Assembly (NCBI GenBank): GCA_047495785.1
Contig: JBLDXI010000019.1
Coordinates: 3,472,001-3,536,000, forward strand
Source: Lepidodermella squamata
Taxonomy: Eukaryota > Gastrotricha
Direction of reading: 5' to 3'
DNA length: 64,000 nucleotides
The notes beneath the pieces are model-generated. The model did no database searches. It saw only the letters and a list, made by a program, of their open reading frames with translations, and had not been told where the DNA came from. A program made the position numbers and the translations under genes. This document shows positions 46,653-58,862 of the stretch, one piece after another. Position 1 is the first letter of the stretch; the number at the start of each line of letters is the position of its first letter.

Positions 46653-48187
46653 TCACCGGCAATGAACCTTAACTTGGAAAGGAGGTGGTTTAACAACTCC
46701 GCCATCTGCGCTATCGTCGTAGTTGAACTCAGGATGGACAAGCTCGAAAGAAAAGCGGTGAAGAATCGCAACGATAAAAATGAAGAACTCTGCCCGAGCT
46801 AGTGTCTCGCCGAGGCAGATGCGTGGCCCTGTGCCAAATGGCATGAAATGACCAGAGTGGCTAACCAATTTCCCCTCCGGGCTGATCCAACGTTCAGGCG
46901 AAAAGACTTCAGGATTGCCCCAGTATTTTTTGTCGTGATGCAAAGCTCCGATGTTGTACATGACAAGCGTATTCGGCGGAATGTCGTAGCCTAATTTCGC
47001 AACAAAATAAGCTAACCAAAACTTCAAGATCGCAAATATTCTTTACCTCCAACTTGTGTATGCTCGTCCAAATTAGAATGGAACAGAGATGTTGGAACCA
47101 GGGCGCAATGTCTTAGAACTTCATGCAGCAATGCATCGATATAGACAAGATTAGGTCTATCGGCTTGATCTGGCAGCCGATCAGATTCGATTACTGCATC
47201 GATCGCCTCGTGACATTTAGCTTGAACTTCGGGGTGTTTGGTCAAGTAGAAAAGAGTGAATGCTAACGTGTTGGAAGTCGTATCCGTTCCAGCCAGAAAC
47301 ATGTCCAGCATAATTGCCGCGAAATCGGGCATACTGAAGGCATCGCCGCTTTCTTCAGCCTGGATGAACAAATCCGGGAAGTCTCGAATGTTCTCCGGAT
47401 CAAAATCGTTTCGATGCTCTTTCACTGCCTTCGTCAATCGTTCTTCGAGCAGTTCGAGGAAAGCATATTCAGCCTTTATCAGAGCCGGCTCAGCAACGTA
47501 TTGAAGCCCTGGGATGATCAAGAAAGCAGTTTGCTCTGCCGTGGTAGTACCTGTTAAAACGTGGCCGAGGTGGAGAATTTTGTGAAATACTGGGTCATCA
47601 GGCTCAAATCTCTTTCCCATAACCAAAGCGCATATAACGTTGAGTACCGCGTTCGTAACAATCAAAGCCGGGTTGAAAGGCTCATTTTTCTTAGCGAGCC
47701 CTTCGAAATGAGACAGAAGATACCGAGCTTCCTCCTGGATGCTTCCGACCATAGCCTCGCGGCCCATTCCGAAGTCACGCATAGCCTTCAGGCCGAAACG
47801 TCGATGTTTTCGCCAGCGCTCGTGGTTGGCAAAGGCTATCCCTTCGTGAATATTCTTGAGCCCTGGAACACGTTTCTCGAATCGGCCGCTAAATATTTTG
47901 CCTTGTTCAACTAGAGCTTCCTGGATAGATTTTGAATCGCCAAATGCAATCATGCGAATCGAGCCGAAGTAGAAAGTCATGATAGGCCCATGGGTTTCGG
48001 CCAATCGAGACATTGTTTTCCAGAACTTGACGCGTTTCGGCCCACCCTTGGCGATTTCATGAAGATTTCCGACAAACGGCAGAGGGATAGGACCTGGTGG
48101 TATACGAAATCTGCGGTCTGTAAGAAATAACTTCCAGCCATACAGAATTGCTAATACTGATAAGGTTACAGCAATTTCTAGCAACAT
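46653..48187 (-). CDS. Microsomal cytochrome P450, CYP2-like, inverted paralogue (492 aa)
   Basis: Exons 47047-48187 and 46653-46990 on the minus strand, phase 1, 1141 and 338 nt. Membrane anchor LEIAVTLSVLAILYGW, hinge RIPPGPIPLPFVGNLHEI, helix-C WRKHRRFGLKAMRDFGMG, I-helix FLAGTDTTSN, K-helix EVLRHCA and haem loop FMPFGTGPRICLGE. It shares long identical stretches with the plus-strand gene (for example the FGLKAMRDFGMG and AGTDTTS blocks, ENIRDFPDLFIQA, FYLTKHPEVQ), so the two arose by a local inverted duplication. Substrate unknown; the substrate-recognition regions around helices B-C and F-G differ more. Confidence 0.95.
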
Positions 48188-48241
48188 TTCAGAATTTGAG
48201 AGAGAATGTAAATGACTGCCCTTGATGTATAGCTTGCCGGT

Positions 48242-48249
48242 CTTTTATA
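48242..48249 (-). promoter_or_regulatory. TATA box of the minus-strand CYP gene
   Basis: On the minus strand TATAAAAG, about 55 bases before the ATG at 48187. Confidence 0.6.
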
Positions 48250-49899
48250 GACTCGCGCGGCCGCAAACGGATTTCAAATTCTGTCAGCTGTCGCGCTTAA
48301 CAGGTTATCCATTTCTTTGATTGAAAAAATACACATACAACTGTATGTACACGTTAATTTATGAATTGACATGCATTGAGTTTTCGTGTTGTGAGGTTTT
48401 CAGTCAAGGCCAAATACTGGATGAAGGAAAACAGATTTTTCAGACATAGAAGTATTCTCGTGCTCCTCGTGCGCTCGTACGCTGCTCTGAGAAGAGTTCC
48501 AGTTTGCAGCACCCCAAATTTGAAAAATAGAACGCTGTTAATAAACACATAGGGGCAATTGATCGCACATTTTTTACTGTAACGTATGTTATCATATTGT
48601 GGTTTATTTAAATAATTTTTACCAAGGTAACGGAAATCATCGTAACTATTACACCGTTGAATTTACACACAATTCATACACGATTTAGTACCCGATATAT
48701 TGTGTTTTTTATTATGTGGGATCTATGTGGGAACTTATGATACATATTTTGGAGTTGGTGGTAGATGTGCACCGAATTATGTGCAAAACTAACTTGAGCA
48801 AAGGTTGAGATGTGCAAACTGATTTGCGCAAGCAGATGTGCAAATTCGACTTATGCAAAGACGTTAGTTGCGCGAAGACAAGTTGTGCAACGAAAAGATG
48901 CGCAACCCGAGTCGCCCTGATGTTAGCAATTTTCCGCGTTATTATTAGATTAACGAAATATAATATATAGGTGTGGACACCATGATGCCGCCAAAGCTTT
49001 GGTCTCGCTTTTCATCATCAACAACCTCTCATTAATTTTATCATTCTCACTTTCTAATTCATATTAACCAGATAAAATGCCGGCAGCTGCTACACGTGCA
49101 AGCGCAAAAAGCAAGGTGAATAAGGGCGATGAAACACAGCAGGCGCCTATCTCCACAGCTAATACTGTTAAGGGATGTCGTTAAAGAAGTGGGTAGGCCC
49201 CCAAAAGTACCGGCCAGGGCCAGACTTTCCAGTAGGCAAACAAGGCAACTGCTTTAGAGCCCCGCGATTTTCGCCCACATTTTCTGTCTGTCGTGGGAAA
49301 ATTCCATTTGATTCCAACATAATTACAAAGGTAAAAACAGGTCGGGTTGACCAGCCGGTAAGTTGACCGGTTGCTGGTTGGGTATGGATCGGCTAAATTC
49401 TGGCCGGTTCACCGGTATAAACTGTGGAAAATCAGGAATCTCAGCAGAAAATGACCTGACATGAGAGATTCCCGTGAAGTTCTTCAAAATTAAACTTTTC
49501 CTAAACAATTCCAATCAATTTGATTGCACCTTAATCTCAGAATAATGTTTGACAAGACTAAAAAAGTTGGGAATTTTTTCTATTTTTTCTTTTGGATATG
49601 AGCGACAATCGTATGAAGTAATTTTTGAAAATGAGCATTAATATGCTTGTTTTTGTTCAGATGAATTAATCTTGAAACCGGCTAACCGGTAAAATCGGTA
49701 CACCGGCTGCCTGCTTTAGGTGGGTGATATGCCCGACCTGTTTCCACCTGTGTGAAACAAGTTTGAAGAATAATAGAAGACAACAGGTGGCGCTCCTCGT
49801 CATATTAAGCTGGAATTTAAGGTGGCTGTCCAGTAACTCATTGCTTCTAAATACATTTTTAAAAACATTTAATACTCGTCATTAATAAATTTTTAACAA
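48250..49899. other. Intergenic, degenerate tandem motif and one MITE-like element
   Basis: From about 48757 to 48910 the phrase (A/G)TGTGCAAA / TGCGCAA recurs eight or so times at irregular 12-20 base spacing; a decayed tandem repeat. The element at 49330-49748 is listed separately. No coding region was recognised. Confidence 0.45.
49330..49748. mobile_element. MITE-like element with CAGGTCGGG inverted termini
   Basis: Left end GGTAAAAACAGGTCGGGTTG, right end GCCCGACCTGTTTCCACC are inverted copies with few changes. Inside, clusters of ACCGGT/CCGGT motifs are arranged as a second inverted layer (GCCGGTAAGTTGACCGGTTG versus AACCGGCTAACCGGTAAAAT). No clear target duplication. Confidence 0.6.
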
Positions 49900-51560
49900 A
49901 TGCCCGGTCGTGGTCGCCCGAAGGGATCGAAGAATAAGCCGAAGGCGGCGATAGTGGATGGAGTTCAGGCTTCTACAACACCCAGAGGCGAGCTCAACCT
50001 GTAGCCATAAATCACCCTGAGTCGTCTAAGCCCAAGGTTTTGAAACGATCGCGAAAGAAGGTCGGTGATAGCCCAGCAGTTGCTGTGCAATTAGAGGCGG
50101 CCGTTGCTAGCGAGGCTAATAATGCCGAAGATGCGAGCTATTTACAACCGCAATCGCCCCTGGCGCTGTCCACGTCACCCAGCGTGGTCGATGAGTCATT
50201 CATACGGGATTTGTTACCCAGTCCGCCCTGCCCCGGTGCCGTAAGAGTATCAACTCCTATTAATCCTCCAGATGAAAATGCGGCGCTAATCGATCTCGAT
50301 TATCCGCCGCCGCTCGATTTTAGAGACGAACAGCCATCATCACACCCTTCGGATGAAAACGCCGGCAATGAGGAGTCTCAGCCACCAACTGGTGTTACAG
50401 CCGAAATTCCTTCAACATCATCGCTGTCGTCGTCGTCTACAACCAAGCGACGAATTCAGCGCACTGTTGTCAAACAAGGCCAAAAGCTATTTGTTTCTGC
50501 CTTAGCCGAGCTAGCTATGGCTCCGGGCCGAGTAATTGTTGATTTCGACACGCCAACCTTTATACCTAGCAACAAAGGCGCCGATCACCTTGTCTATAGA
50601 GGCTATGAATATCGAATAAGTGGGGTTCCTCTTATTTGATACTAAAGACGAGGAGCGGATTCTTTGTTTCGGCACTCAGCGCAATCTAGAGCTACTCAAA
50701 TTGAGCAAAAAGATGTCGTGCGACGGCACGTTCTGGATTTCGCCGACGTTGTTCTCGCAGGTCTATACAATGCACGCGATAATGGACGACACGATTTTCC
50801 CGGTCGCATACGCGCTATTGCCACGCAAAGATGGGCCGATATACAAAAGCTGTTTGACAACATCCGCGCCAAATTACCAGATCTATTTCTGGAGTATGTC
50901 ATCGTTGACTTCGAACAGGCGGCGATTTCAGAGTTGGCGGCAATTTGGCCTAATGCTATGATTTTAGCCTGCTTCTTCCACCTTTGTCAGGTAATAAAAC
51001 TTCTTATAATAAAAGCTTTTATGACTGTTATATTTTTTTAGGCTGTTTTTCGCCGAGTCTGTGCCTATGGGTTGCAGGGTCTTTACTCGAGTGACCCGAT
51101 TGTGAAACGATGGTGCAAGTATTTGCCTGCGCTCGCCTTCCTGCCTATCGATCAGGTTGCCGGCGCCTGATGAACTTTGGACTCCCTGGTCGGTGATATC
51201 GCCAAAGCGCATAACGCACCCGGTCTTTTATGGCTTTACCAGTATTTTGAAGAGGTGTATATCGGAGTGTATCGCCACGAGGTAATCGTCGTCAACCCGC
51301 GCTTCGACCCGGCACTATGGACTTGTTATCTCCGCGCTTGTTTGTGCCTTCCTCTAACGGACAATGAAGCCGAGGTTTGGCATAAAGCATTCCAAGACTT
51401 CTGTGACAAGCCTCATCTTTCGCCATACGAAATCATCGACCTTTTCAAGCGCAAAAAAGATTTATGCGAATCGCGTTTGTTTCAACGTTCAAGCGGCCAG
51501 CCGTTCCAGCGGCCAGCCGTTCAAGCGGAGCTACCCTCAGGAGGTAATTTTGTTGCGTAA
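49900..51560 (+). pseudogene. Decayed AT-hook MULE transposase
   Basis: Begins with ATG and the AT-hook MPGRGRPKGSKNKPK, then shifts frame near 49970 into an acidic Ser/Pro-rich region (50040-50639). Another shift leads to the DDE core: KMSCDGTFWISPTLFSQVYT with YALLPRKDGPIY, then in a third frame LEYVIVDFEQAAISELAAIWP...CFFHLCQ. A GT-AG intron (50989-51041) joins AVFRRVCAYGLQGLY. Two consecutive in-frame TGA codons (51168-51173) precede the conserved tail LRACLCLPLTDNEAEVWHKAF. DGTF and DFEQA are the standard first and second Asp motifs of this MULE group. With at least three frame breaks and a tandem stop it is not functional. A different lineage from the FLYWCH-MULE at 32 kb. Confidence 0.8.
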
Positions 51561-52330
51561 TAAAGCGTGTTGTTTTGTATAGCGTATGCCCTCAGCTGTT
51601 TAGTTGCGTATGCTGTTTTGGGTTTTCGCTGTTTTGTCGCGTTCCACGTATAAATAATACTTCTTAACGCTGTTACGTCGCGTTTAGCCCTAATCGCTGT
51701 TCCGTCGCAAGTGGTAATTTCGCTGTTTCTTCGCGTTCGCTGTTTCGTGACTACGCTGTTTTGACAGTCTGCCGATGCAACATACATGTATATCAGATTT
51801 AAAATCAAATTTGAACTGAAAATGACAGGCATCGATTCCCACGCATTATCCCTAGACCTTCATGTTTTAAAATCTGTGTTCACGAAAAGACTGCTCATAT
51901 TATCTTACGAGGAACGTCTGCAGAAATGGGGCTTAACGGCGCTTGAGGTTCGCCGCTTCTAACATGAACTCATTCGAACGCAAAAAATGCCCAAGATAAA
52001 ATGTATCAGGGTTGTATATATATAAATGTATCGGATTCCTTTCGAATCTCCCGAAATTCTCGTCTTCCTCCTCATTCTGTGACGATGAAAGCGGTTAGAA
52101 GTTAGAAGTAACCTGAACTATAAGCTTCTCCAGGTTTGTGCGTGCTGCGTGGAACGGTCTGCCTTCTTGAAAACAGAGCTTTCTGAAATATATACAAATA
52201 AATAAATATTTATTCCTCTCTATTGGAAATCCACGCCATTTCTGTCGTGAGGCTTCAGCAATTCCCTTTATACTGAACTGTTGAAAAGCAATTTCCATTG
52301 TTCCCAGCCTCAATCAATCTGACCTTGTAC
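51561..52330. other. Spacer with low-complexity TTCGCTGTTTCGTCGC motif and LINE remnant
   Basis: From 51610 to 51770 the phrase GCTGTTT(T/C)GTCGCGTT recurs about six times with varying spacing. At 52130-52212 a LINE 3' remnant on the plus strand is likely: the frame reads AWNGLPS, a stop, and the tail is AAATAAATAAAT. Confidence 0.45.
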
Positions 52331-54709
52331 AGTGCTCCCTCGTTAGTGGCACCCTCCTTAAAAGAACTCCCTCGTTTGTAGACCGTAATTTTGGACCCTG
52401 CTGAATAAATTAGTTGTAAATTTTTAATTAAACAAATGATAATTATTTGATAGATTGAAAAAATTAAGCGTGAAGAATTAAAATAATATAGCGTTCCTAG
52501 AAACCTAGCGCCTAGCGGCGCGTTGTCGTGGTTTTGAGAGATCCAGTTATTTCAAGTTTAGTTCAAACGAGCTGAAAGATCATCAGTGCATTAGGATGTT
52601 CTTGTGGTTTTGAAATGACTTCGATTATGCAACAGAGTGCGTGGATTAGCTGCCACTCAAGTCGTGCTGCGACTCGTCTTGCTTTTTTAGTTAAACTTTT
52701 CCATCAGAAATTACGCCAGTTTATCAGACAAAATCAGCAATTAATTTCAATAACTTCAAAAATGCCCGTCAATCTTCTATCTCCTTGATTTGCAGATTTA
52801 TTCTCAGGTCAATTGCTGATCAACAAAAAGACTCATCTGAATTGCCCTATTTTTCATTTTTTTAGCTTATTCCCGGCCAGAAAATCTCTTGAAATTTATC
52901 AATCAATCAATCAATCAATCAATTTATTTGCAAACTTCGTTCACAGGACTAGAAGGGCACGCAGGCCTCTTACACTAACCCGTGGCAATAAGATTTCCTT
53001 TACAATATTTCTTCAGATTCACGCGGTACAGATTTCGTTTTACGATATTGTTCTTTATATCAGCAGGTAAATTATCGTCAAAGTTAAATACGGTAGTCGG
53101 CAATCGATTCCAAGTGTTTACAGTACGGTTCAAAAAATAGTTCTTATAAATAGGTTTGGTGGGATTTTTGCAATTCATATTCGGATTTAAAACAGAGAAA
53201 CGAAAACGATGACCTCGATTGTTATTCAACAAAAATTTTATATTATTAGAGATAGATGTTTTAACAGACCCATTTATTATTTTGAAAAGGAAGCATAGAT
53301 CGTATATGAGGCGCCGTTCTTCGAGAGACACTAGCCTAAATTTTTTTAGACGCTCGGAATAGGACGGGCGCGAAGGATCGAAGGTTGATAAATTAAGAGC
53401 ACGGCGAGTAAAGTAAGATTGCAATTTTTCTAATTTGTCAATTTCATTTTTAAACCAAGGTGACCAGATGCAAGTACAATACTCTAGCAACGGGCGAACA
53501 TATGTACAGTAGGCACGTACTAACGTCTCAGGAGACTGACCTTTCAGAGCACGTAGTATCAGGTTTGCACGTAGGTAGGCTTTAGAAACAATCGAATCGA
53601 ATTTTAGAAACAATGGGCTTTGAATTCTAGCTTTTCATCAATAAGAAGACCCAAGTCTTTATAGTTTAGACATCTTTGAAGCAAGTTTCCCCCTAGGAAG
53701 ATTTTGGATTTTTGAAGCCAAGATGAAGAACCGCACATTTGTCAATAGAGAGCTTTAGTTGCCAAGTTTCAAGCCAGACAAAGATGTTTTCAAGAGATAG
53801 AGATAGACGTTCAGAGAGAGATGAATCATTTTTACAAAAGACTATGTATAATTTGCAGTCGTCAGCGAACAGTTTAATGGAGACACCTTCAGGTAGGATA
53901 TCGGTAAGGTCATTAATGTAGAGCAGAAATAACAGAGGGCCCAGAACGGAACCCAGAGGTACGCCACTGGTTACGCAAATTTCATCGCTTAGGGTTCCGT
54001 TGACATTGACACGTTGGGTACGATTAGTAAGATAGATTTTATCATCAAGAAGAGGAGACGTTTGAGGAGTAATTAAGTCGTCTAAGGTAAAAACTGAGGA
54101 AAATTGTTTGTTAAGAGCTTCAGCCTTCTTAGCATCATCAAGACAGAGTACACCATCCTTGTCTAGTAACGCAGGAATTTTCGAAGTGTTTCGGAGTTTC
54201 GAGTTAACATAATTGTAAAATTTTGACACGTCATTTGAGGCGATCATATTTTTTACATTTTCGTTCTCAAAGTTGTCTACGGCCTTTTTGTAATCAGCAG
54301 CGAGTCTGTTAAAATTAGAGAGCAACCTATTATAGTTTGGCGATTTAAAGACAGTTTTTCGAAGTTTACGCCAAACATTCAGCTTTTTCGAATCAATTTT
54401 TCTTATATTTTTTAAAAAAACAAGGCCAACCAGTCAAATCAAAGCCACCCTGCCAAATAAGAATAAAAACTTGGCGACGAACTTATGATTCATAGTGTTG
54501 TTGTTTCACAGCCTTCAGCGAGCGCAATTTGTATTGACAAGTAATCCGTGTCTGTCTCTTTCTGCGCGTTGGCATGGCAACTGTCTTAAGACGTAAAAAC
54601 GGTCTATTTTTAGCTCCTGCATTCAATTACAGCCCTCGTTAAAGCTTTCCCTTGTTTAAAGACCGGGTCTGGCTCCCGACCCAGTGCTTTTATCGAGGGA
54701 GCACTGTAA
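52331..54709. mobile_element. pogo-like element with CAGTGCTCCCTCG termini, interrupted by a LINE
   Basis: Left end TACAGTGCTCCCTCGTTA at 52331, right end CGAGGGAGCACTGTA ending at 54709; inverted over ~15 bases and bounded by TA on each side. Such termini are usual in pogo/Tigger-type (mariner superfamily) transposons. No pogo transposase remains; the interior is mostly the LINE at 52895-54420. The paralogous pseudogene begins at the base after the right TA. Confidence 0.65.
52895..54420 (-). mobile_element. CR1/Jockey-type LINE, internally deleted, with (GATT)n tail
   Basis: ORF 53693-54325 (minus) has N-terminal RT linker sequence, then jumps from SPLLDDKIYL straight to TQRVNVNGTLSDEICVTSGV, so RT motifs 1-4 are deleted, followed by GSVLGPLLFLLYIND and the catalytic LFADDCKLY. 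After a frame break (53614-53692) the ORF 52975-53613 gives the CR1-like tail YVRPLLEYCTCIWSPW...VNTWNRLP. The 3' end is a microsatellite of four to five ATCA units (52900-52923, GATT on the element strand), as in many CR1-like LINEs. A dead copy, inserted in the pogo-like element. Confidence 0.85.
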
Positions 54710-57700
54710 TGATCTTGTTACTAGCGGCGTAACCAACACTTTCGAGCTTTATCGCCCAACCTTAGTAAGACATGTTAGAACCGTGACTGCCACAGATAAC
54801 TTTCCGGGAACGGCAAATGCCCAAAGTCGACAGGGACGGATCGGTTTCTCAGGTTGCCCAGCTAACTGCATGGAACCCTTGGGCATGGAGAATGGAGAAA
54901 TCGAAGATTGGCAACTTTCGATCAACCAAACGTTCTACTCTAGGTTGAATTGGGGGATGGCAGCCGGGGCTTCCCAGCAATATTATACAATAAACCTTAG
55001 AAAACAAGCAATTGTCATGGGCATCGAGTTTCTAGGTTGCAGTCGGCTGAATGCATGGGTGACGACATTTCGAGTGTCCTACAAATCCAACCCTAACGAT
55101 GCATGGGTATAGATTCAGGATTCTAACAGCCAAATCAATTTTGCAGGCAATGTGGATGCCTCACATCCTACAACCGTGATATTTCTGAAGTCAATCATAG
55201 GCCAGTTTTTTTAAATCGACCCTGTAACAATCTCAGGGGTAACATGCTTCAAGGTCGAGCTTCTAGGCTGCAAAAATGTACCGAGATACTCCGTCAACTT
55301 GGCATCAGGTTCAGCTGTCGTTAAGGCCTATACGACGCAGACAGTATCTAACGGGCTGGCAAATGTTGTTGTAACTCAGGGCCGTAAGATTCGCGAGAAA
55401 AGCTTTACCAACTGCACTAGGATGAAGACAGGGACGTTGAACTATCTAGACAGACCTTACATCACAATAGATTTGGGCTCATCCCAAACTATAACCTCGG
55501 TCGAGATAGTTACACCACAACTTCCGCCCTTGGTCACCCTGGTTCCAGATGGTCTCTGGCTGCTTGACATCCTTCATCGAGCGGACGATTTGAGCTGCAA
55601 TGGGAATAACGGTATCTTTTCTAACAGTTTGGCTCACACAAATGGACCGGATAACATTCCGATGAGCGCACTTAGCTGGAACGGAGCAGACAGGGGGCTT
55701 TTCATTCCAATGGATAATATGGCAGCTGACAGAACAACTGGCTTCGCTTATACTGCATGGGTGTACCATCAACAGGCCACATCGGATTTCTTTCTTTTTT
55801 CGTCGTCAGAAAGGGGAAGGTAAGGCCTGAAGCTACATACTTATGATTTAGCTTCGTTGCGCAACATTTAGCGCGGCTCGCGGATTGTATATAGCAATTC
55901 AATCTAATTCCGTCATCAAAGCTGGGTCGTTACGACCAGATACGGACAGTTCAACTTTCCCGTTCATGACCGCTGCTGTAGCAAACTTGGCCTATTACGC
56001 GGTTCCGGCAAATCGGTGGTTTTTTCTCGCCGTTACTTTCGACTGCCAAAAAAGTCTCGCTAGAATTTACATCGACCTTGTCGAAAAAGCTATAGCCAAT
56101 GTTGGTTGTTCTGGTGCACCTGCAATTTCGGTTAGCTCTTATATCGCTATGAGAGGCCCGTGGAGTGGAAGGCTTTCCTGCGTCCAGGTCTACAAAAGAC
56201 CGTTGGATACCGTCAGTTGGGGTAATCTGGGTCATTGGGGCTATTCGGACGAATGTTCATCCAAACGGGAGAATGAGCATGGCTCCAAAACTACCCGGCA
56301 CGGAGTTAGGTGGAAAGACGACCCACATGCCATAAAAATTTCATGACCTGAGAGTAAGTGGTTGTGAAGATATGGGCTTACCTTCAGGTGTAAGTTTAAC
56401 TCAGTTTAAGCACTGTTCTGCGTTGAATTACCTGGACCAGATGAGAATTTTGCTGTACCTAGAAAATTCGCTAATTTACTATACTGATAATTAAAAAAAA
56501 CTAACTAAGCTAAAAACCATCGATATGCACTGCATTCGAATAATTGCAAAAAAATGCCAACTTTTGTTTGGAAAAAAATTGTTTCGTGGCCTGGACTCGA
56601 ACCCCCAGTTCGGCAGGCCAAAGTGAAAAAACCCGATAAACCACAGGGGGACCCTTTGTCATAAAATTGGGGTCCGAAAATTCATGCTAAAATTCATGGG
56701 CATTAATTTCAGTCCAAAAACTCAAAATTACCCTAATTCCTGGGCACACTTTTCGAGCAACAATACAAGAACTATCGTAATTCACCTGGAAGAGCCAACA
56801 AATTTATTCTATTACTAAAATCGCATTGTTTTCCCATGGTTGGTGCTAAGTTAACCGTTCATTGACAATAGAAAATCAAATTGAATCGATAGCAATACGA
56901 TTTTATCAATTTTGCCCTAGGAAAATGAACTAAAATTAATCTCTCAGTGAACAAGTGAAAATGGGCTGCGTTGGTAAGTGGTAAGCGCCACATGTTACGT
57001 GTCCACATTTCAAATAATACCCATCTTTAGGTTTGCCCTGAGAAATCGTGTGATTTCGTAATTAATACACAATGAATTAATGGCCGTGGAATTAGTTTCA
57101 CTTTTTGAGCATGATTTGAGATGCATTTTGAAAATCTGTGAATTATGTAGGATACTCACAGGGCCTTATTGAGGGAATATTACAAGCTAAGAGTCGGAAT
57201 CCAAGTTGGGGTGATTTTTTTCTGGTGAGGGATTTCACCTTTCTAGTGAGCTATGTGAGCTTTTGAAGGGATCCAGTTAGGATTATACTTAGGTTCAAGG
57301 TTTAGGGGCCTGATTACGGAAAATGAGTACTTCAATTTTATCTGTGATCTGAGCACGAATCTTATATTTGTTTGTATTTGCAGCTCCTGCACCGATCGGG
57401 CTGTTCCCCCTCGCTTGCAACGTGACAGGTCTAATCGCGTCGTCTAACTTTTTTTCAGTTGGTTCGCCAACTTGTGATAGCATCATGTCATTCACCAGCT
57501 CGTAAGATACTTAATTCCAATGCCATGTTTGAACCCGAGTTTTCTAGGGCAATGACGTTCCCAACTCAATCAGACTACATCTACCTGAACTCGTCTGCGG
57601 CAAGGTTTTCTCACCCCTGGTCAATGACTTTACTAGTTCATGTTAAGCCAGCTGGAACATCGCAGTGGCTACTTGACTGGTACAGGAGCTTGGATTCCGA

Positions 57701-58350
57701 CCAGCCAGTCATCGGGCTTGGAATAACGCAAGAGCAACGATTGATTATAGTATGCAGTTGTCGAGAGTTCCCAGTCAACAAAACTCTAACATCCTCGCAC
57801 CCATTCCGTCTCAATCGCTGGAGCTACGTCGGCTTCATCTACGACCACAGTAATTTGACCATATCGTTACTGCAGCAGGGCGAACGACAACCGTTCAGTT
57901 GAAATGCAACGATATAGGCTTTAATGCGATACAAAATTTCTTCCGCATCGGTGGACCTGGTAGCGCCGGAGCTAGCTTCGCGTGTCTTCAGTTCTACCAG
58001 ACAGTACTGACCAGGAAGCAAGTGCACTCAGTGAAAAGATGCCCTATCGCCTCCACACCTGATATGAAAGCATCTGTAGTTGCCCCGCTCGATTTCACGT
58101 TGGGCCTAGTTTCGATCGATGACCCAGCGACGCCTTGGTTCAATCTCAGCGGCCCCTCAACGTCAGGAACAACATTTCCTTGGATGACTGGGGAGTCGCG
58201 AAACGTCCGAATCTCCTATTCTACCAACAACTACTTGCAGTCGACCACCTTCTGACGAATCTGACGAACATATATCTGCGATCGTGGCTATGTATGACTA
58301 TACACCAAGACCGCGGCAAACAATGCGAGTGTGGCCAAACAATAAAATGG
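54710..58350 (+). pseudogene. Broken paralogue of the 1700-aa discoidin/laminin-G gene
   Basis: Coding-like blocks align collinearly with the gene at 23.3-28.8 kb, introns included: 54710-55821 (VTSGVTNTFELYRP, CMEPLGMENGEIEDWQL, DRPYITIDLGSSQT, ADDLSCNGNNGIFSN), 55873-56216, 57382-57509 (from the acceptor after ttgtatttgcag) and 57553-58350. Lesions: TAG at 55110-55112, TAA at 55212-55214, loss of the end of the second exon after KRPLDT (56216), a frameshift around 57890 (stop at 57899-57901) and another near 58240. The first third (signal peptide, PAN, first discoidin unit) and the last exons (terminal F5/8C domains) are missing. The intron after 56216 is ~1.1 kb against 77 bp in the intact copy and holds a tRNA-like sequence. 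It was made by genomic duplication, not retroposition. No protein is expected. Confidence 0.88.
56581..56656 (-). other. tRNA-like sequence, probably SINE head or tRNA pseudogene
   Basis: On the minus strand CCCCCTGTGGTTTATCGGG resembles an A box and GGGGGTTCGAGTCC is a good B box, with GGCCTGCCGAA between them as anticodon arm. The acceptor and T stems do not pair properly, so it is not a working tRNA gene. It sits in the enlarged intron of the pseudogene. Confidence 0.35.
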
Positions 58351-58550
58351 GGGGTGGGTGGCGATCATCAATAGTGTCATCGTCCGCCATAACGCAAGCT
58401 AGTGTATCGTGTATCGTAGTGTCGTAGTGTACACTGTACAGTATGATCAGAGTGATTCTCTCCTTCTCTATGATCCCAGATATTCGATGCTTTGTACGTT
58501 GTATAAAAATAGTTCAATTATCAAGCCCACACAGCAGCAGCCACGTGTTT

Positions 58551-58730
58551 CATATATTATGGATGGGGCTATGTTAACACAACATTGGCTATGCGTACAC
58601 ATGTGCGTGAAACACAGCCAAATTTAAGCGCGCACTGTGTTCAAGTAGCCAATCACGCACACACACTGTGTACGCATAGCCATTGGGAGATGCACAATCC
58701 TGTGTTCACATAGCCTTGACCATATATTAT
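58551..58730. repeat. 180-bp imperfect palindrome
   Basis: ATATTATGGATGGGGCTATG at the left is matched inverted by ATAGCCTTGACCATATAT at the right, and GGCTATGCGTACACATGTGC by its inverted partner GTGTACGCATAGCC; the loop is near 58625. A hairpin MITE is likely. It lies between the pseudogene and the modular secreted gene. Confidence 0.65.
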
Positions 58731-58862
58731 TAATGCCATGATTCGGTTTATTTCGCTCTGATCGATCGAGAAAGATAAAGAAGGGTAGGCGGTTGACGTG
58801 GGCGTTAGCGGTCGGGCCGATGCTGTGAACGCATGTTTTCATTAAATTATTTCTTCATAGAA

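Noticed and set aside
48757-48910. Repeated TGTGCAAA motif considered as a CRISPR-like array
   Set aside because: Unit and spacing are irregular, and the genome is clearly eukaryotic.
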